From: Meghimatium bilineatum
Lineage: Eukaryota; Mollusca; Gastropoda; Stylommatophora; Philomycidae
Direction: 5' to 3'
Assembly (NCBI GenBank): GCA_034231615.1
Contig: CM067316.1
Location: forward strand, 28,606,214 to 28,670,213
DNA: 64,000 bases
Numbering within the stretch: position 1 is the first letter of the stretch; every line of letters begins with the position of its first letter. Shown one piece after another: positions 32,698-43,264 of the stretch. The notes under the pieces are model-generated. The model was not told the origin of the DNA. It was given only the letters and a program-made list of their open reading frames with translations, and ran no database searches. Made by a program: the position numbers and the translations under genes.

Positions 32698-34796
32698 ATA
32701 TGTCATTCAGCAATTTTGTGATTATTTTCACTCCTAAGTCATCTAAAGCTGCTAATTCTTCTAATGTGATATTGTCTGGACCTAGGGCTTTGCCATATTT
32801 CATGTGTCTTAGTGCCTCCACTACTTCTGCTGCGAGTATTGATGGACCTCGCCGTTATCCTAATAAAGCATACAAGGGCAACTTTTTGCCCTAGGGCAAA
32901 TGACACCAATATTCAGAAAAAAAATGTAGATTTAAACACCAAAATAACACTATTCAAAACGATTATTATGCCAATGCTATGCTACCAATGCCAGACATGG
33001 AAAACGACAGCACAAGACAAATATAAACTGTTAACAACTGAAATGATATGCGTATGCAGAATCCTAGGAATATTGCTAAGAGACAAAGTGAGGAATGAGG
33101 GCATTATAAAAAAAACCGACACAAACCTTGGAATAAATTAAAAACCAACAAATCAAATGGTTTGCACACATCTGCTGACTACAATCATACAGAAACTACA
33201 ACAAGCTATGCTACATAGATACTGTGAAGGCAGACCTAGATCAAGCAGATCATGAAAACGATGGACAACCAAAATAAAAGAAGCGATTAATTCCACAAAA
33301 TACACAATACACAATCTCCAGAAAACTCTTATACCCCTGACACTGAAAGGCAACAAAAGGTTTAACGAATAGCACCAACTCGTATCACCACTGCAGAAGA
33401 CAAAGACAAATTCTATGACTCTCTACAGAACATTGTGGACTCGGCAAAAGAAAAATTGTTTATACTGGGCGATCTAAATGCCATAGTGGGTACTGACAAT
33501 CTAGCATGGTCGGCCTTCTTGGGACATCATGGTACTGGTAACATAAACCAAAATGGGAAGAGACTCCTTGAATTCTGCAACTTAAACCACCTGTGCGTAA
33601 CAGTTGCTTTGCCACCAAGCCCATTCACAAAGTCTCATTGGCGTCATCCCAGATCGGGGTATTGGCACCACCTGGGCCTGATTCTCACTAGCAGGAAAGA
33701 TCTTAACTTGGAAGAATCACACTAACTCTACATAGTGCAGACTGTAATACAGACCAGACACTACACTAGTCATCAGCAAAATACAGATAAAACCAAAGAA
33801 ATTCCATGTACCATCTCAGCCAGCAAGACCCAAAATAGATGTCTCACTGGTACAAGCCCCAGAAATGAAAGAATTTTAAGTTTCCTATTTTGTAAAGAAT
33901 TCACTACACAGTTGGACATAGAAAAAGAAAACAATGCACAGAGAAAATGATAGTTCCGTATCATCGTACTTAACATACAAATTATTTAATAAAGACTGAA
34001 TTTAAGAAAATGTAACAACAATCCTCCCCTTTATAGAAATGAAAAAAGAAAGCATTCTAAAAGTTCAGAAAGAACCTGTCAAAAAGCTCACATGACCACT
34101 TCGGAAAATGGAGAATCAAGAAAATGTGCAAACAAATATTGGTAGGATCTATGCACTAAAATACAAACTGGTGTTGACATGAGATACTCGAAAATGACAT
34201 ATGAAAACATCAAAAGCAGCTCTAGGGCCGACGATCTCAAAAATTGCACCACTAACGTTCAAGGCAGATCCTATAATAGACAAAACCAAACAACTTAAAA
34301 TATTGATCAAACACTACTCAACTCGTTTTCTGAAGACAGACTTGCAGACCCACAACTAGATAAAATACTTGAGAATCAACCTCAAATAAAGGAACTGGAT
34401 GATGAACCCACAAAGGCGACCTCCAAGAGGCTATTGATAAACTAGCAAACAGCAAGGCAAAAGGAGCATAGAGATGTCCTCGTCCTCCACCTGTACCAAC
34501 TCTTGCTGGAAGGAAGAAAAATCCTCAAAGATATGCAAAATGCAAAGATAGTAACTCTCTGCATGAACAAAGGTGACTGCAGCAACTACAGAAGCATCTC
34601 CCTTCTGAGCATCGCAGGGAAAGTTTTTGCATGTATCTTTCTAAAGCGACTCCAACTGCTTGCCGAATGTCACAGTGTGGAGAATCAAAAGATCCATTAC
34701 CAACATGATTGTCAACTACAGGAAAAATGTTGTGAACAGGGAAACCCACTCTTTATGGCGTTCGTGTATCTAACTAAGGCTTTTGCCACATCCTGA

Positions 34797-35385
34797 GGTA
34801 TTTCTGACAGATGCTTCAGTGCTTCAAGCTCTCCAGTCTGGAAAATTAACAGACTTACAAAAACTACTTAATGAACTGTCTTACCAGTATAGGTAACTAT
34901 GCAATGGTTACCCTCTCACTGTGGAATACCAAGAAATGAAAAAAGCAGACCAACTGGCTAAGGAAGGTGCTGCCGAAGACCAACCAGATATACAATCACT
35001 TACCATCAGAAAAAAACAGATGATCAAGTCAATAAGAAAGCCACAAACACCAACATAAGATGACTATAACATTATGAACAGATCAGAACAAATTGTAATT
35101 CTATGCCCCAGAACGGGACACAACCGACTTCGCAATCACATGAACACAAATTCAAGATTGGCAACACGGACATGTGTACATGTGGACAGGTAGCACAGAG
35201 TGCCAAACATATACTTTAAGAGTGTTTTAAGTATGAAATGCTAAGGCAGACATATTAGCCAGAGGAAACAACACTGGAATCAAAGCTCTATGGACCACTG
35301 TGTGAACTACAAAAGACAGTGGCTTTTATTCTGGAGGCGGAATTACATTTATAGACATGTTTCAAGTGAACGAAAGAAGAACAAG
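34797..35385 (+). mobile_element. 3' fragment A3 of the Jockey-like A family, inside K1
   Basis: It starts within RNase H at a place matching 6208 of A1 (GACAGATGCTTCAGTGC). It continues 'LRKVLPKTNQI' and ends near TTTCAAGTGAACGAAAGAAG, the A family 3' end. It is badly broken. It is followed at 35386 by a 65-bp segment that repeats K1 sequence from 33741. Confidence 0.8.
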
Positions 35386-35452
35386 ACTGTAATACAGACC
35401 AGACACTAGTCGTAAGAAAAAATAAATATAAAACCAAAGAAATTTCATGTAT
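35386..35452 (+). repeat. Displaced duplicate of a K1 segment
   Basis: ACTGTAATACAGACCAGACA and the following about 45 bp repeat 33741-33812 (the end of the K1 endonuclease region) at a place about 1.6 kb downstream, right after A3. The order endonuclease, RT, piece of endonuclease, RT is not that of an intact element. Confidence 0.75.
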
Positions 35453-35884
35453 TACACTGTTAGACCAGCTCTATATAAGATTCTAAATTGTATTGGTTGT
35501 CCACCAAAGCTACTGGACTTGGTTATTTCCTTTCATGAAGACATGTGCACAAATGTATCATTCGAGGGCAATACATCGGATAGCTTTGCAGTAAAGACTG
35601 GAGTAAAGCAGGGTGCATTCTAGCCCCTGCCCTCTATGGAATCTTCTTTGCAGCGCTTCTGAAAGATGCTCTTGCAGATGCAGCAGGTGACGTTTTCATC
35701 TGCACCTGTTACAGTGGATCACTCTTCAACTTAGTGCATCTCAGAGCGAAGATGAAATCATCAGAAATACCCATCAGAGAATTTCTCTTCGCCAACCGCG
35801 CTGCACTGGTGGCACACAGTGAGTCCACCTTTATGTCCCAAATTGACAACATGATAATGTCCTGCAAGGCATAGAGAATACTCT

Positions 35885-36362
35885 ATGAAAATACATCAAG
35901 TGACATGTGCTTTCCAGAACGTTGTCTTTGTTGTGGATACTCTGAATACCTCTCTGTTCTGAGCAAGCAGGCCTGCATTGGCCAGAGACATGTGCATACA
36001 TTCTTCAATGTCTCTGGTCCATCGTCTTCTTGGTCTTGCTCTTCTTCTCTTGCATGGCACTCTGCCCTCAAGAATCAGCCTTTCAATACCATCATGTCAC
36101 TTTAAATATCCAAAATACTGTAGCTTTCTTCTTATGCTGGTATTTAGAAGCCACCCTTTGTTTAGTTTCAGTAATTTCAAAACTTCAATGTTCTTATTTT
36201 TCTCTGTCCGTGATATTCATATGATCTTTCTGTAGCACTTCATTTCAAATGAATTTATTCTTTAAAAACAAGAATTTAAATGGATATTGTCTTGTTTGAA
36301 GTCCAAGTCTCGCATCCATATGTTGCCACTGGGAAAAAAAGATCTTAAAAGGGTATGAGGAT
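35885..36362 (-). pseudogene. Reverse RT C-terminal fragment inserted in K1
   Basis: On the minus strand from 36362: 'VATYGCETWTSN', then 'KLNKGWLLNTSIRRKLQYFG', 'RRRARPRRRWTRDIEECMHM', 'AGLLAQNREVF'. This is the RT-associated C-terminus of an L2/CR1-like element, lying between K1's RT and its own C-terminus. Stops and frameshifts are present. Confidence 0.7.
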
Positions 36363-37175
36363 AAGCATCACTAAAACTGTGGAAATGTGTCAAGGATATA
36401 CAGTTCCAACAAACATACTTAAATACATACATATACATACATAAAAACATACATATAAAGCAAGTCAACAACTTTTGCTACCTAGAATCCACATTTTCAT
36501 CCACCCTTTCCCTGGACAATGAAATGAACGCACGTATAGGCACAGCGATTGCGATTTTTGGCAGACTGTCAAAGCGAGCTTGGAAAAACCTAGGCTAAAA
36601 TTGAAAACATAGATACTGTTCTGTCAAACATGTGTGCTGAGTACATTATACTATGGATCTGAAACATGGACTACCTACACCAAATATGAGGATAGACTTA
36701 ACATCTTTCATCTAAGATGTCCCAGCAAGATGTTAAACATTAAATGTCATGACAAAATCACCATCATGTAAGTATTGCGCCACAGTCAAACAGTCAACTA
36801 CATCTGCCACGGAAACACTAAATATAAATAGATTGCGTTGGCTGGGTCACGTCCGCAGAATGCCAAACTGCCACATGCCAAAACAAGTACTATTCTGGGA
36901 ACTGACTGAAGGCCATTGAGCCCATGGTAGACCAATGGTGAAGTATAAAGACATCTGCAAATCTTTAATGAAAGGCTTTCACATAGAATCCAATAACTGG
37001 GAAAACACTGCCGAAACTTGGGATGTCTGGAGGAAGAACCTGCTTGCTGGAGCAGCATTGTTCAGAAATAATATGTTTAAAGATATTGAAGAAAAAAGAG
37101 AAAGAGATAAACAAAAATGGTCCGTTGCTGTGATACGATCGCTTGAAAGTCCCCATTCCTGAAGAAATATTCAAT

Positions 37176-37622
37176 GGATTGATCTTCTTATTGGTAAATA
37201 TCTGTCTGCAAGGCGCAGAAAGTATATTCTTTACTTGAATTATTGATTTGATCTATTAGGCTTTGCAATCATTGTTCACTTTCTGTTAAAAGGACATGTG
37301 TCATCTGCATATCTCAGGTTGTTGATTATTTTTCCACTGACCTTCAATCCTCACATTCCTTCTATATGTTTAAAAGTATTCTCAGTCTTACCCCTCTTTT
37401 TGTTCTATGTATGATGAGCAGCTGTTTTCACACCTTATTGATGCAAGTTGTTCCCAATATATATATATATATATGGATCAGAATCTGTCTGAGGTCTTTT
37501 CTATCTATGCCTATTACTTGAAGACATTCAATTAATTTTTTTATGTTGAGCTCTGTCAAAGACCTTGCTGTAGTCTATGAAGCAAATATAGATACTTTAA
37601 GGACTTCTATGTATTTATCAAA
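37176..37622 (-). pseudogene. Reverse RT fragment, family C
   Basis: The minus-strand reading matches family C: 'DKYIEVLKVSIFAS', 'IECLQVIGIDRKDLR', a short TA tract in place of 'IYWE', and 'IINNLRYADDTCPF' near 37300. It is cut at both ends and abuts D1. Confidence 0.7.
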
Positions 37623-39562
37623 AGAGAATGTACACAATATAGGGCATTGCACTACTAAGCCATGTAGGCAAAATGTACGCCAAAATTATAGAATCTAGGC
37701 TAAGATCCATTATAGAAACATAGCTATCCGACGAACATATGGGATTTAGAAAAAACAGAAACTGCACAGATGCAATTTTTATTCTCAGGCAGATGGTGGA
37801 GAAAAACTTATCATACAATAAGAACCTTTTTGTAACATTTGTAGACCAGGAGAAAGCCTTCGATAGAGTAGATAGAAGCGTTCTATGGTACACACTGGCT
37901 AACTATGAAGTCAACAACCACTTATAAAAGTATGTCAAAGGTTATATGTGAACTGTGAGAGTTCGAACGAATAAAGGAACATCAAAATCATTTACAGTCA
38001 CACCGTCAAGGAGTTAGGCAAGGATGCGTTTTATCACAACTCCTGTTCATCACATATATCGATAGCATTACGAAAATGCCAAGATGCAAAATGAAAATAC
38101 CAAAAGAGTTACTCTTTGCCGACGATCAGTCTATAATAGCAAATGAAGAAATAGAACTTCAACGTCATCTAACATCCATGGACATCGAGTGCAAGAACAA
38201 CAACATGAAGATAAGTATAGATACAACAGAAAACATGGCAATAGGATGGGATACACACCATATAAATATATCAGTAGAAAATCGAGTCATTAAACAAATC
38301 AACACCTTCAAATACTTAGGCGTAACATTCTCTTCAGATGGAAAGATGGACACCGAAATAGACATTCGTTGTAGCAAAGCGAATCAAATACTGGGTCAAT
38401 TATCCCCTTTATTGCAACACAAAATGCTACCAATGGCAACAAAAAAACATCATATCCACAGTATCTTCATTCCAACCCTGTGCTACTAATGTCAAACATG
38501 GTCCTTAACAACAAAACATAAGAGACAACTGGTTACAACAGAGATGAGATGCCTAAGAAAAACCACAGGAGTGACCAGAAGGCAACAGAATTAGAGACGA
38601 TGTCATAAGAGAAAGAGTGGGTGTCATATCAATTATACAATACATATACCAACAGATACAATGGTTTGGTCATCTGGAAAGAATGTCATGTGATTCATTA
38701 GTTTATAAAGCATATATGAAGAGAGTTTTGCATGAGATGCAGATGACACTGTTCTGATTGCAAAAAGTGAGGAAGACCTTCAAGATTTAATTAATGTAGT
38801 AATCACAGAAAGTAAAGAGAAAGGCCTCTTCCTAAATATCAAGAAAACAGAAGTAATGGTTATTTCAAAGAAACAAAATAACACACCTTGCAAGATCAAA
38901 GTGAATGATATAGTATTAAAACAGGTCCACCAATTCAAATATTTAGGTACAATGATTACAGCAGATGGAAGAAGTTCAACAGAAATAAGATAAAGAATAG
39001 GACAGGCAAAAACAGCATTCAGAAAAATGAAAAATATACTGTGTAATATGACCTTGTCATTTATAGGTGAGAAAGAGAGTTCTGCAGTGCTATATAACCC
39101 TTATACTAACATATGGGTACGAGTCTTGGACAATAAACAAACTGTAAAGTGGGAAATTAGAGGCAACAGAGATGTGGTTCTACAGAAAAATGCTGAGAAT
39201 ACCATGGACTGCCAGAAAAACTAATGTAGAGGTGTTGAAAGAGCCAAATGTGAAATGGACCTTAATCAACAATATAAGAAAAAGGCAATCTTATTTTTTT
39301 TGCCACTTCATGAGACAGGCAGGTTTAAAGAACATAATCACAACAAGCCAAAATTGAAGGCAACAGAGGCAGAGGACGACAACGTGAGAAAATGTTAGAC
39401 AATCTGCCACGGCAAGGAAACAACAACGATCATGATACATAATAATGTGGACAGAGAGCTGTGGAGAGCCATGACCGCATACGCCAGCCGGCATGACACC
39501 TGATGATGATGATGATGAAGAGAGGAGAAGCAGAAAGAGGAGTCAGGGGTAGACCTAGAGCC
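37623..39562 (+). mobile_element. L2/CR1-like element D1, interrupted by B3
   Basis: RT frames: 37739-37927 ('GFRKNRNCTDAIFILRQMVE', 'TFVDQEKAFDRVDRSVLWY') and 38076-38489 ('KELLFADDQSIIANEEIELQ', 'FKYLGVTFSSDGKMDTEIDI'). It continues in broken frame to 38725 and, after B3, at 39525-39562 (GAGAAGCAGAAAGAGG). The same end region is uninterrupted in D4 at 42.5 kb. 5' and 3' ends are missing. Confidence 0.82.
38726..39514 (+). mobile_element. 5'-truncated element B3 inserted in D1
   Basis: It is flanked by ATGAAGAGAG at 38716-38725 and 39515-39524. It ends in a GATGATGATGAT tail. It encodes, with breaks, 'KKTEVMVISKKQNNTPCKIK', 'FKYLGTMITADGRSSTEIR', 'MWFYRKMLRIPWTARKTNVE' and 'FMRQAGLKNIITTSQN'. 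Removing it and one duplication gives TATATGAAGAGAGGAGAAGC, as in D4 at 42525-42545. Confidence 0.9.
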
Positions 39563-40345
39563 TTTTCAGTATCTGTAAACATTTCAGTGCTTTTTTTGTA
39601 ACATTTTCTACATGCTTCTTGAGTATAAGATGGCGGATAAGTGTGACTTCAACACATGCAGGATGTTTTTCTCTTGGCAGTTTCTGCTTATCTAACAATA
39701 GACAGATTTTATTTTGTGGCTTCTTTATGACTCTTGGTAAAGAGATAAGATTCACTGTGCAGATTCCTCGCCACCAATTGACTACTGGTTATGCCAAACT
39801 TCTCTATTGCTCCAGGCATGCAATCAAATGTTCAAGTCAAAAGGATCGCGGTCACATCCTGAGTCACTGTACTTCTATGATGGGCCTCAACCATAGGAAA
39901 AAACAGTGCTGTTTTCTCCTCTCCATTCCTGCGCAGTACATCTTGACTCCCTATCAACCACAGAGATTGCATACATATGCTAAATAATACATAATACAAA
40001 AATACATAATACAAATAACAAAAACACATTGCAACGACAAAATAAAAGCATTAGAAGCATAATTGTATAGACGTGCCATGAAGCTTCTATAAGAAGATAA
40101 CCTCAATATAATGGCATGTCATCTTAGGTTTTTCTGTTGCATGGGTGGTTTGCCTAGTGGGCCATTGGTGAGACCCACAGCCGCAACCGCATGCGTTCAA
40201 TGAACCAGTAAGTCACACATTAATCATTCTTTCTGCCAATTTGCCAGGACATTATTTTTAGTGATATGGGGCGGTAGTTTTGGGTTTATCTAGAGATTTG
40301 TTACTTTTCAGAAGACTAATAAATCAAGTTGAGAATTTGGACTAG
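39563..40345 (-). pseudogene. Reverse Jockey-like fragment, E family (E2), split by F4
   Basis: The right part, 40345-40205, matches E near 60640-60740 (GGGCGGTAGTTTTGGG, RT 'SYRPISL' region). The left part, 39747-39563, matches E near 59760-59960 ('LPRVIKKPQNKICLLLDKQK', 'VTKKALKCLQILKR'). About 700 bp of E between these points is missing, and F4 occupies the junction. Confidence 0.7.
39748..40202 (-). mobile_element. SINE-like repeat F4, reverse
   Basis: It matches F1 in reverse from CGCATGCGGTTGCGGCTGTG (right end) to the CACCAATTGACTACTGG region (left). It lacks the last about 200 bp of F1, including the E-type tail. It lies inside E2. Confidence 0.8.
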
Positions 40346-40394
40346 ATGTTAATAATTTTTTTTAAACTACCTGTATACCATATATGGAAATGTT

Positions 40395-40575
40395 TTCAGA
40401 TCGCAACGGCTCCCAGGTCGACCCAGCCTTAAATGGGTACCGGATTAATCCGGGAAGTAAAGACTGCGAGGGAGAGGAGATGGCTACCGCCCTCATTTGC
40501 AGAGCCTGTGAAATGTGAGATCGCTAACATCTCACACCCCTACGGCATTAATAAATGCTATGGGTTACTTTACTT
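40395..40575 (+). repeat. Short SINE-like repeat (P)
   Basis: A compact GC-richer block in AT-rich DNA: GGCTCCCAGGTCGACCCAGC, then GGGTACCGGATTAATCCGGG, then GAGATGGCTACCGCCCTC. It contains a palindrome (CCGGATTAATCCGG). It is unlike its flanks and I see no second copy in the window, so a dispersed family is a guess from composition. Confidence 0.4.
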
Positions 40576-40654
40576 TTACTATACCATATAATCAACGAGG
40601 AAAATATTGTAATGTCTAGTGTCGTTTCCCAGAGAAATTATGGTTGATAGTATC

Positions 40655-40850
40655 CACAGTTACTGTTAAGTGTAGGGGTTGGAGCCTCAGTTGTCATTCC
40701 AAGACCAGATATGTTGACTCAGTTGTGTTGAGTTTATGTTTGTTCAAGGTTATCTTGATGTATTCTATCCACCGTTGTCTTGGTCTACCTTGACTATTGC
40801 AGCTTTTCTCACACTTCATTTCACATGTAAAGCTTTTCCTTTACTGCGAG
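40655..40850 (-). pseudogene. Reverse 3' fragment of a D-like RT element
   Basis: The minus-strand reading 'GRPRQRWIEYIKITLNKHKL' parallels D4's 'GRPRVRYIDNIKETLHEHQI' near 42570-42620. Only this C-terminal piece is left. Confidence 0.6.
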
Positions 40851-40964
40851 ACTGTTAAAGACCATCTTTGACATTGGTGTTGATATAAAAATGGTAGATA
40901 TCTGGAAAAAGAACATCAGATATTATAACACATGCTAAACATAAAAGGTACTATATCCTGTTAG

Positions 40965-41690
40965 ACACGGTAGTATAAGAAAGTGAAAAGAAAGGCCTCA
41001 GTCTAAACAAGAAGAAAACAGAAGCAATGGTTGTTCAAAAGAAATACACACCACCAAAATGCAATATTACTATAAATGATGCAAAATTAAATCAAGCAAA
41101 TAAAGTCAAGTATCTTGGTACTATTTTAACATCAGATGGCAGGTGTTCCAATGAGATCAAGAACAAGATAGCACAGGCCAAATCAATATCTCACAAATGA
41201 GAAACATTCTATGCAATGGAGTAATATCAATGCATACGTGACCTTGAGTGCTAGGATGTTATATTGAACCAATCCCTCTTTATGGAAGCGAAGCATGAAC
41301 AGTAAATAAAAATGCCCCAAATAAGATGGATAGGCAACTGAAATGTGGTTTTTAAGAAGAATGATGAAAATTCCATGGGCAGCCACGAAAACTAATGTAG
41401 AAGTTCTCAGAGATGCTGAAGTAAAACGACAAATTATAGCAAACATTAGAAGATATTATCAAGAAGACAAGATTTTTAGGGTCTGTAATGAGGAAAGTAA
41501 CACTTGAGCATTTATTAAATAGATCATGGGAAGAGGAGACAGGGGAAGACAAAGAAAGAAATTTCTAGTTGTCATTGTGGCACAAAAGGAAGTCACCAAC
41601 TGAACCTATTTTCACCACAAGAAATAGAGTTGTGGAGAAACATGATCAGTAAAAATTACAATCTGCACATATTTCTGTAAACAGTAATTG
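40965..41690 (+). pseudogene. RT C-terminal fragment just upstream of a SPO11 exon (Q)
   Basis: Broken frames give 'SEKKGLSLNKKKTEAMVVQK', 'NKVKYLGTILTSDGRCSNEI', a stop-rich middle, and a terminal 'FSPQEIELWRNMISKNYNL'. The order is that of the B-like families. It ends about 30 bp before the tandem repeat that precedes the exon. Confidence 0.7.
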
Positions 41691-41720
41691 CAAGGTAGGC
41701 TCTAAATCGTGTACAGTTTT

Positions 41721-41836
41721 GACTTTACATGTGTGAGAATGTCTATTTTGCATATATAGACTTTACATTTGTGAGAATGTCTATTGTGCCTACATAGACT
41801 TCACATTTCTGAGAATTGTCTATTTTGTTCATGCAG
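41721..41836 (+). repeat. SPO11: 38-bp tandem repeats ending at the SPO11 exon acceptor
   Basis: Three units (41721-41758, 41759-41796, 41797-41835) each start GACTTTACAT or GACTTCACAT and end in a pyrimidine-rich TCTATTTTG/TGTGC plus CATATA, CTACATA or TTCATGCA. The fourth unit begins at 41836 with GACTTCACATTCC, where the A at 41837 is the first exon base. Each unit therefore repeats a polypyrimidine/AG acceptor and the first about 10 bp of the exon. Units 2 and 3 present ATAG|ACTTTAC and ATAG|ACTTCAC as acceptor look-alikes. Confidence 0.9.
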
Positions 41837-41948
41837 ACTTCACATTCCAGAATCAGCATTGAGCCCCATGTCATATAAAGATCTACGAAAATGTGAGTCA
41901 CTGAAGAAAAGACCATATTTTTGCCATGATGAAAGCTTACTAACAGAG
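41837..41948 (+). CDS. SPO11: SPO11 exon, RLHIPESAL segment
   Basis: This 112-nt exon lies between TTTGTTCATGCAG and GTAAGTGGG (strong donor). Its first A completes the Arg codon split by the previous intron. Then come 37 codons: 'LHIPESALSPMSYKDLRKCE' followed by 'SLKKRPYFCHDESLLTE'. It matches human 'RLNVPKDSLIPLTKRDQMKL' and 'RRPYVTCQPFWRKE' in order and spacing. Phase 0 at the end. Confidence 0.93.
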
Positions 41949-42104
41949 GTAAGTGGGGGTGCAAGCATATATAGGACATGCAACAGGAATATTTGAGGTA
42001 GTTGAAAAAAGTCTGATCAGCTAGGACAATTGATGCAATAAATCATACTAATACTCTTTGGTCGAGATAAAATTTTAATAAATCCCTGTGATATTCACAT
42101 TCAA

Positions 42105-42722
42105 GTCATTAAACAAACCAACATCTTCAAATACTTAGGCGTAACATTCTCTTCAGATGGAAAGATGGACACCGAAATAAACATTCGTTGTAGCAAAACG
42201 AATCAAATACTGGGTCAATTATCCCCTTTATTGCAACACACAATGCTACCAATGGCAACAAAAAAACGTATCCAAAGTATCTTCATTCCAACCCTGTGCT
42301 ACCAATGTCAAACATGGTCCTTAACAACAAAACATAAGAGACAACTGGTTACAACAGAGATGAGATGCCTCAGAAAAACCACAGGAGTGATCAGAAGACA
42401 CAGAATTAGAAACGATATCATAAGAGAAAGAGTGGGTGTCATCAATTCTACAATACATACAAAACCAACAGATACAATGGTTTGGTCATCTGGAAAGAAT
42501 GATGTGTGATTCATTAGTTAATAAAGCATATACGAAGTGAGGAGAAGCAGAAAGAAATGCCAAAGGTAGACCTAGAGTACGCTATATAGACAACATCAAA
42601 GAGACATTACATGAACACCAAATAAAATTATCTGAAGCTGCCAGAAAAGCGAGAACAAGAACATTACATCTACCTCGACACCCGTAAGGGGTAAAAGAGG
42701 AAGAAAAGAAGAAGAAGAAGAT
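42105..42722 (+). pseudogene. Family D 3' fragment D4
   Basis: The frame 42165-42509 ('DTEINIRCSKTNQILGQLSP', 'FIPTLCYQCQTWSLTTKHKR', 'VTTEMRCLRKTTGVIRRHRI') and its continuation ('DNIKETLHEHQIKLSEAARK') are nearly identical to D1 at 38.3-38.7 kb but without the B3 insertion. It ends in an AAG tail near AGAGGAAGAAAAGAAGAAG. It is 5'-truncated. Confidence 0.8.
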
Positions 42723-43263
42723 GTTCAAATTTTTGTATTCGCTCATGAATAACCAGCACAAAATCTGGTTGTTTTTTTTTAAACAATGGCCGACCAGATT
42801 TTAAAACACAAAATATAAATTGCAGAGTAAACTGCAGGAAAAGAAAGACAAATTGCTGCACTTTTAGATTTCAGCTCAAATGTGTTTATTTATGCACAAA
42901 ACACTTTCTCATCATATAATGGAATTTGTTCCAGTGACAAATTTCCATTCTCAAAATCCTATGTTTTACGACAGACATTATTGCTTTTCAGGAAATATGT
43001 TTTGGAGATGGTATTTTATGTTGCCAACTTCAGGTTTTTACCACAGGTGGCACATATGAATGGCTATTGCTGTGCGGGAAACTTTCATGGTATCAGAAAT
43101 ATATATGTCAGAAGCAACAGTAATGAATTGCTGCTGCAAGCTATTAAATTACAGTTTAGCTACCATCTATATTAATCAATGTTTATACATTTTATCTGCA
43201 AATAAAATCCTACTAAATGACTCTAGAATTACCAGTAGCTGTAAGGTCGATTCCCCTGTTGAC
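42723..43263. other. Intron 3, unassigned
   Basis: A 97-codon + frame (42882-43175) has several Cys/Tyr but no motif that I recognise, no splice-site support and no relation to SPO11. I treat it as non-coding. Confidence 0.35.
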
Positions 43264-43264
43264 A

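Larger units (their letters stand above)
27944..32863 (-). mobile_element. L2/CR1-like element B2 inserted in D5, itself hosting element L
   Basis: It is flanked by TAAAGCATAC at 27934-27943 and 32864-32873. The CATCATCATC tail is at 27945, so it runs on the minus strand. On that strand the RT begins 'GPDNITLEELAALDDLGVKI', is interrupted by L, and continues 'FMRSIFIALPNKPGTTE', 'VPEQCGFVQGKGTNNAIYIL', 'NNLRYADDTVLIAGSEEDLQ' (28700s), 'LLTYGCESWTINKLESG' and 'MWFYRRMLRIPWTARKTN'. It ends with the family's 'DRELWRAMTAYASGMA'. Joining 32710 to 29316 across L restores 'KIITKLLNDIYNSGNIPDDF' in frame. At least one stop or frameshift breaks the ORF elsewhere. Confidence 0.9.
27893..33366 (+). mobile_element. 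Family D fragment D5, inserted in K1 and split by B2
   Basis: The left part is 27893-27943 and the right part 32874-33366. Joined across B2 they read 'ITDGKSSKEIHNRCSKA' and then the post-RT region, 'IIMPMLCYQCQTWKTTAQDK', 'LLTTEMICVCRILGIL'. This matches D1 and D4 ('SSDGKMDTEIDIRCSKANQ', 'CYQCQTWSLTTKHKRQL'). It is 5'-truncated. The 3' end is near AAGGCAACAAAAGGTTTAAC. A short AATAG on each side (27880s and 33370s) may be the target duplication in K1. Confidence 0.75.
27530..37165 (+). pseudogene. K1 endonuclease/RT polyprotein, broken into pieces
   Basis: Motifs in order: 'RELMRLNIDIAVLQETHLSD' (27600-27660), 'YIFFWQGLNKDQSR', 'SERIISLQLSAKSGPINIIS' (to 27880); then after the nest 'AEDKDKFYDSLQNIVDSAKE', 'LFILGDLNAIVGTDN' (33460), 'NGKRLLEFCNLNHLCVT'; RT 'CMNKGDCSNYRSISLLSIAG' (34560-34620) and 'AFVYLTKAFA'; after A3 'LYKILNCIGCPPKLLDLVIS' (35480) and 'KTGVKQG'; and after the reverse fragment 'GRLSKRAWKN', 'CVLSTLYYGSETWTTYTKYE' (36630-36690). 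Stops and frameshifts are frequent. This type is often annotated in animals as craniofacial-development-protein-2-like; that label reflects the retroelement endonuclease, not a developmental gene. Confidence 0.8.
27346..37175 (+). mobile_element. L2/RTE-like element K1, near full length but split by nested insertions
   Basis: K1 pieces in order on the + strand are 27346-27890, 33367-34796, 35386-35890 and 36365-37175, about 3.3 kb in all. The order of protein motifs across these pieces is that of one endonuclease/RT element. The gaps hold D5 with B2 and L (27893-33366), Jockey-like fragment A3 (34797-35385) and a reverse RT fragment (35890-36360). A 38-bp tandem duplication (GCATTAGACAAATAACATTC...) occurs near 27537-27611, just before the endonuclease. 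Confidence 0.75.

Noticed and set aside
33435-33725. Host craniofacial-development-protein-2-like gene
   Set aside because: The similarity is to a retroelement endonuclease commonly given that name; the flanks carry the rest of element K1.
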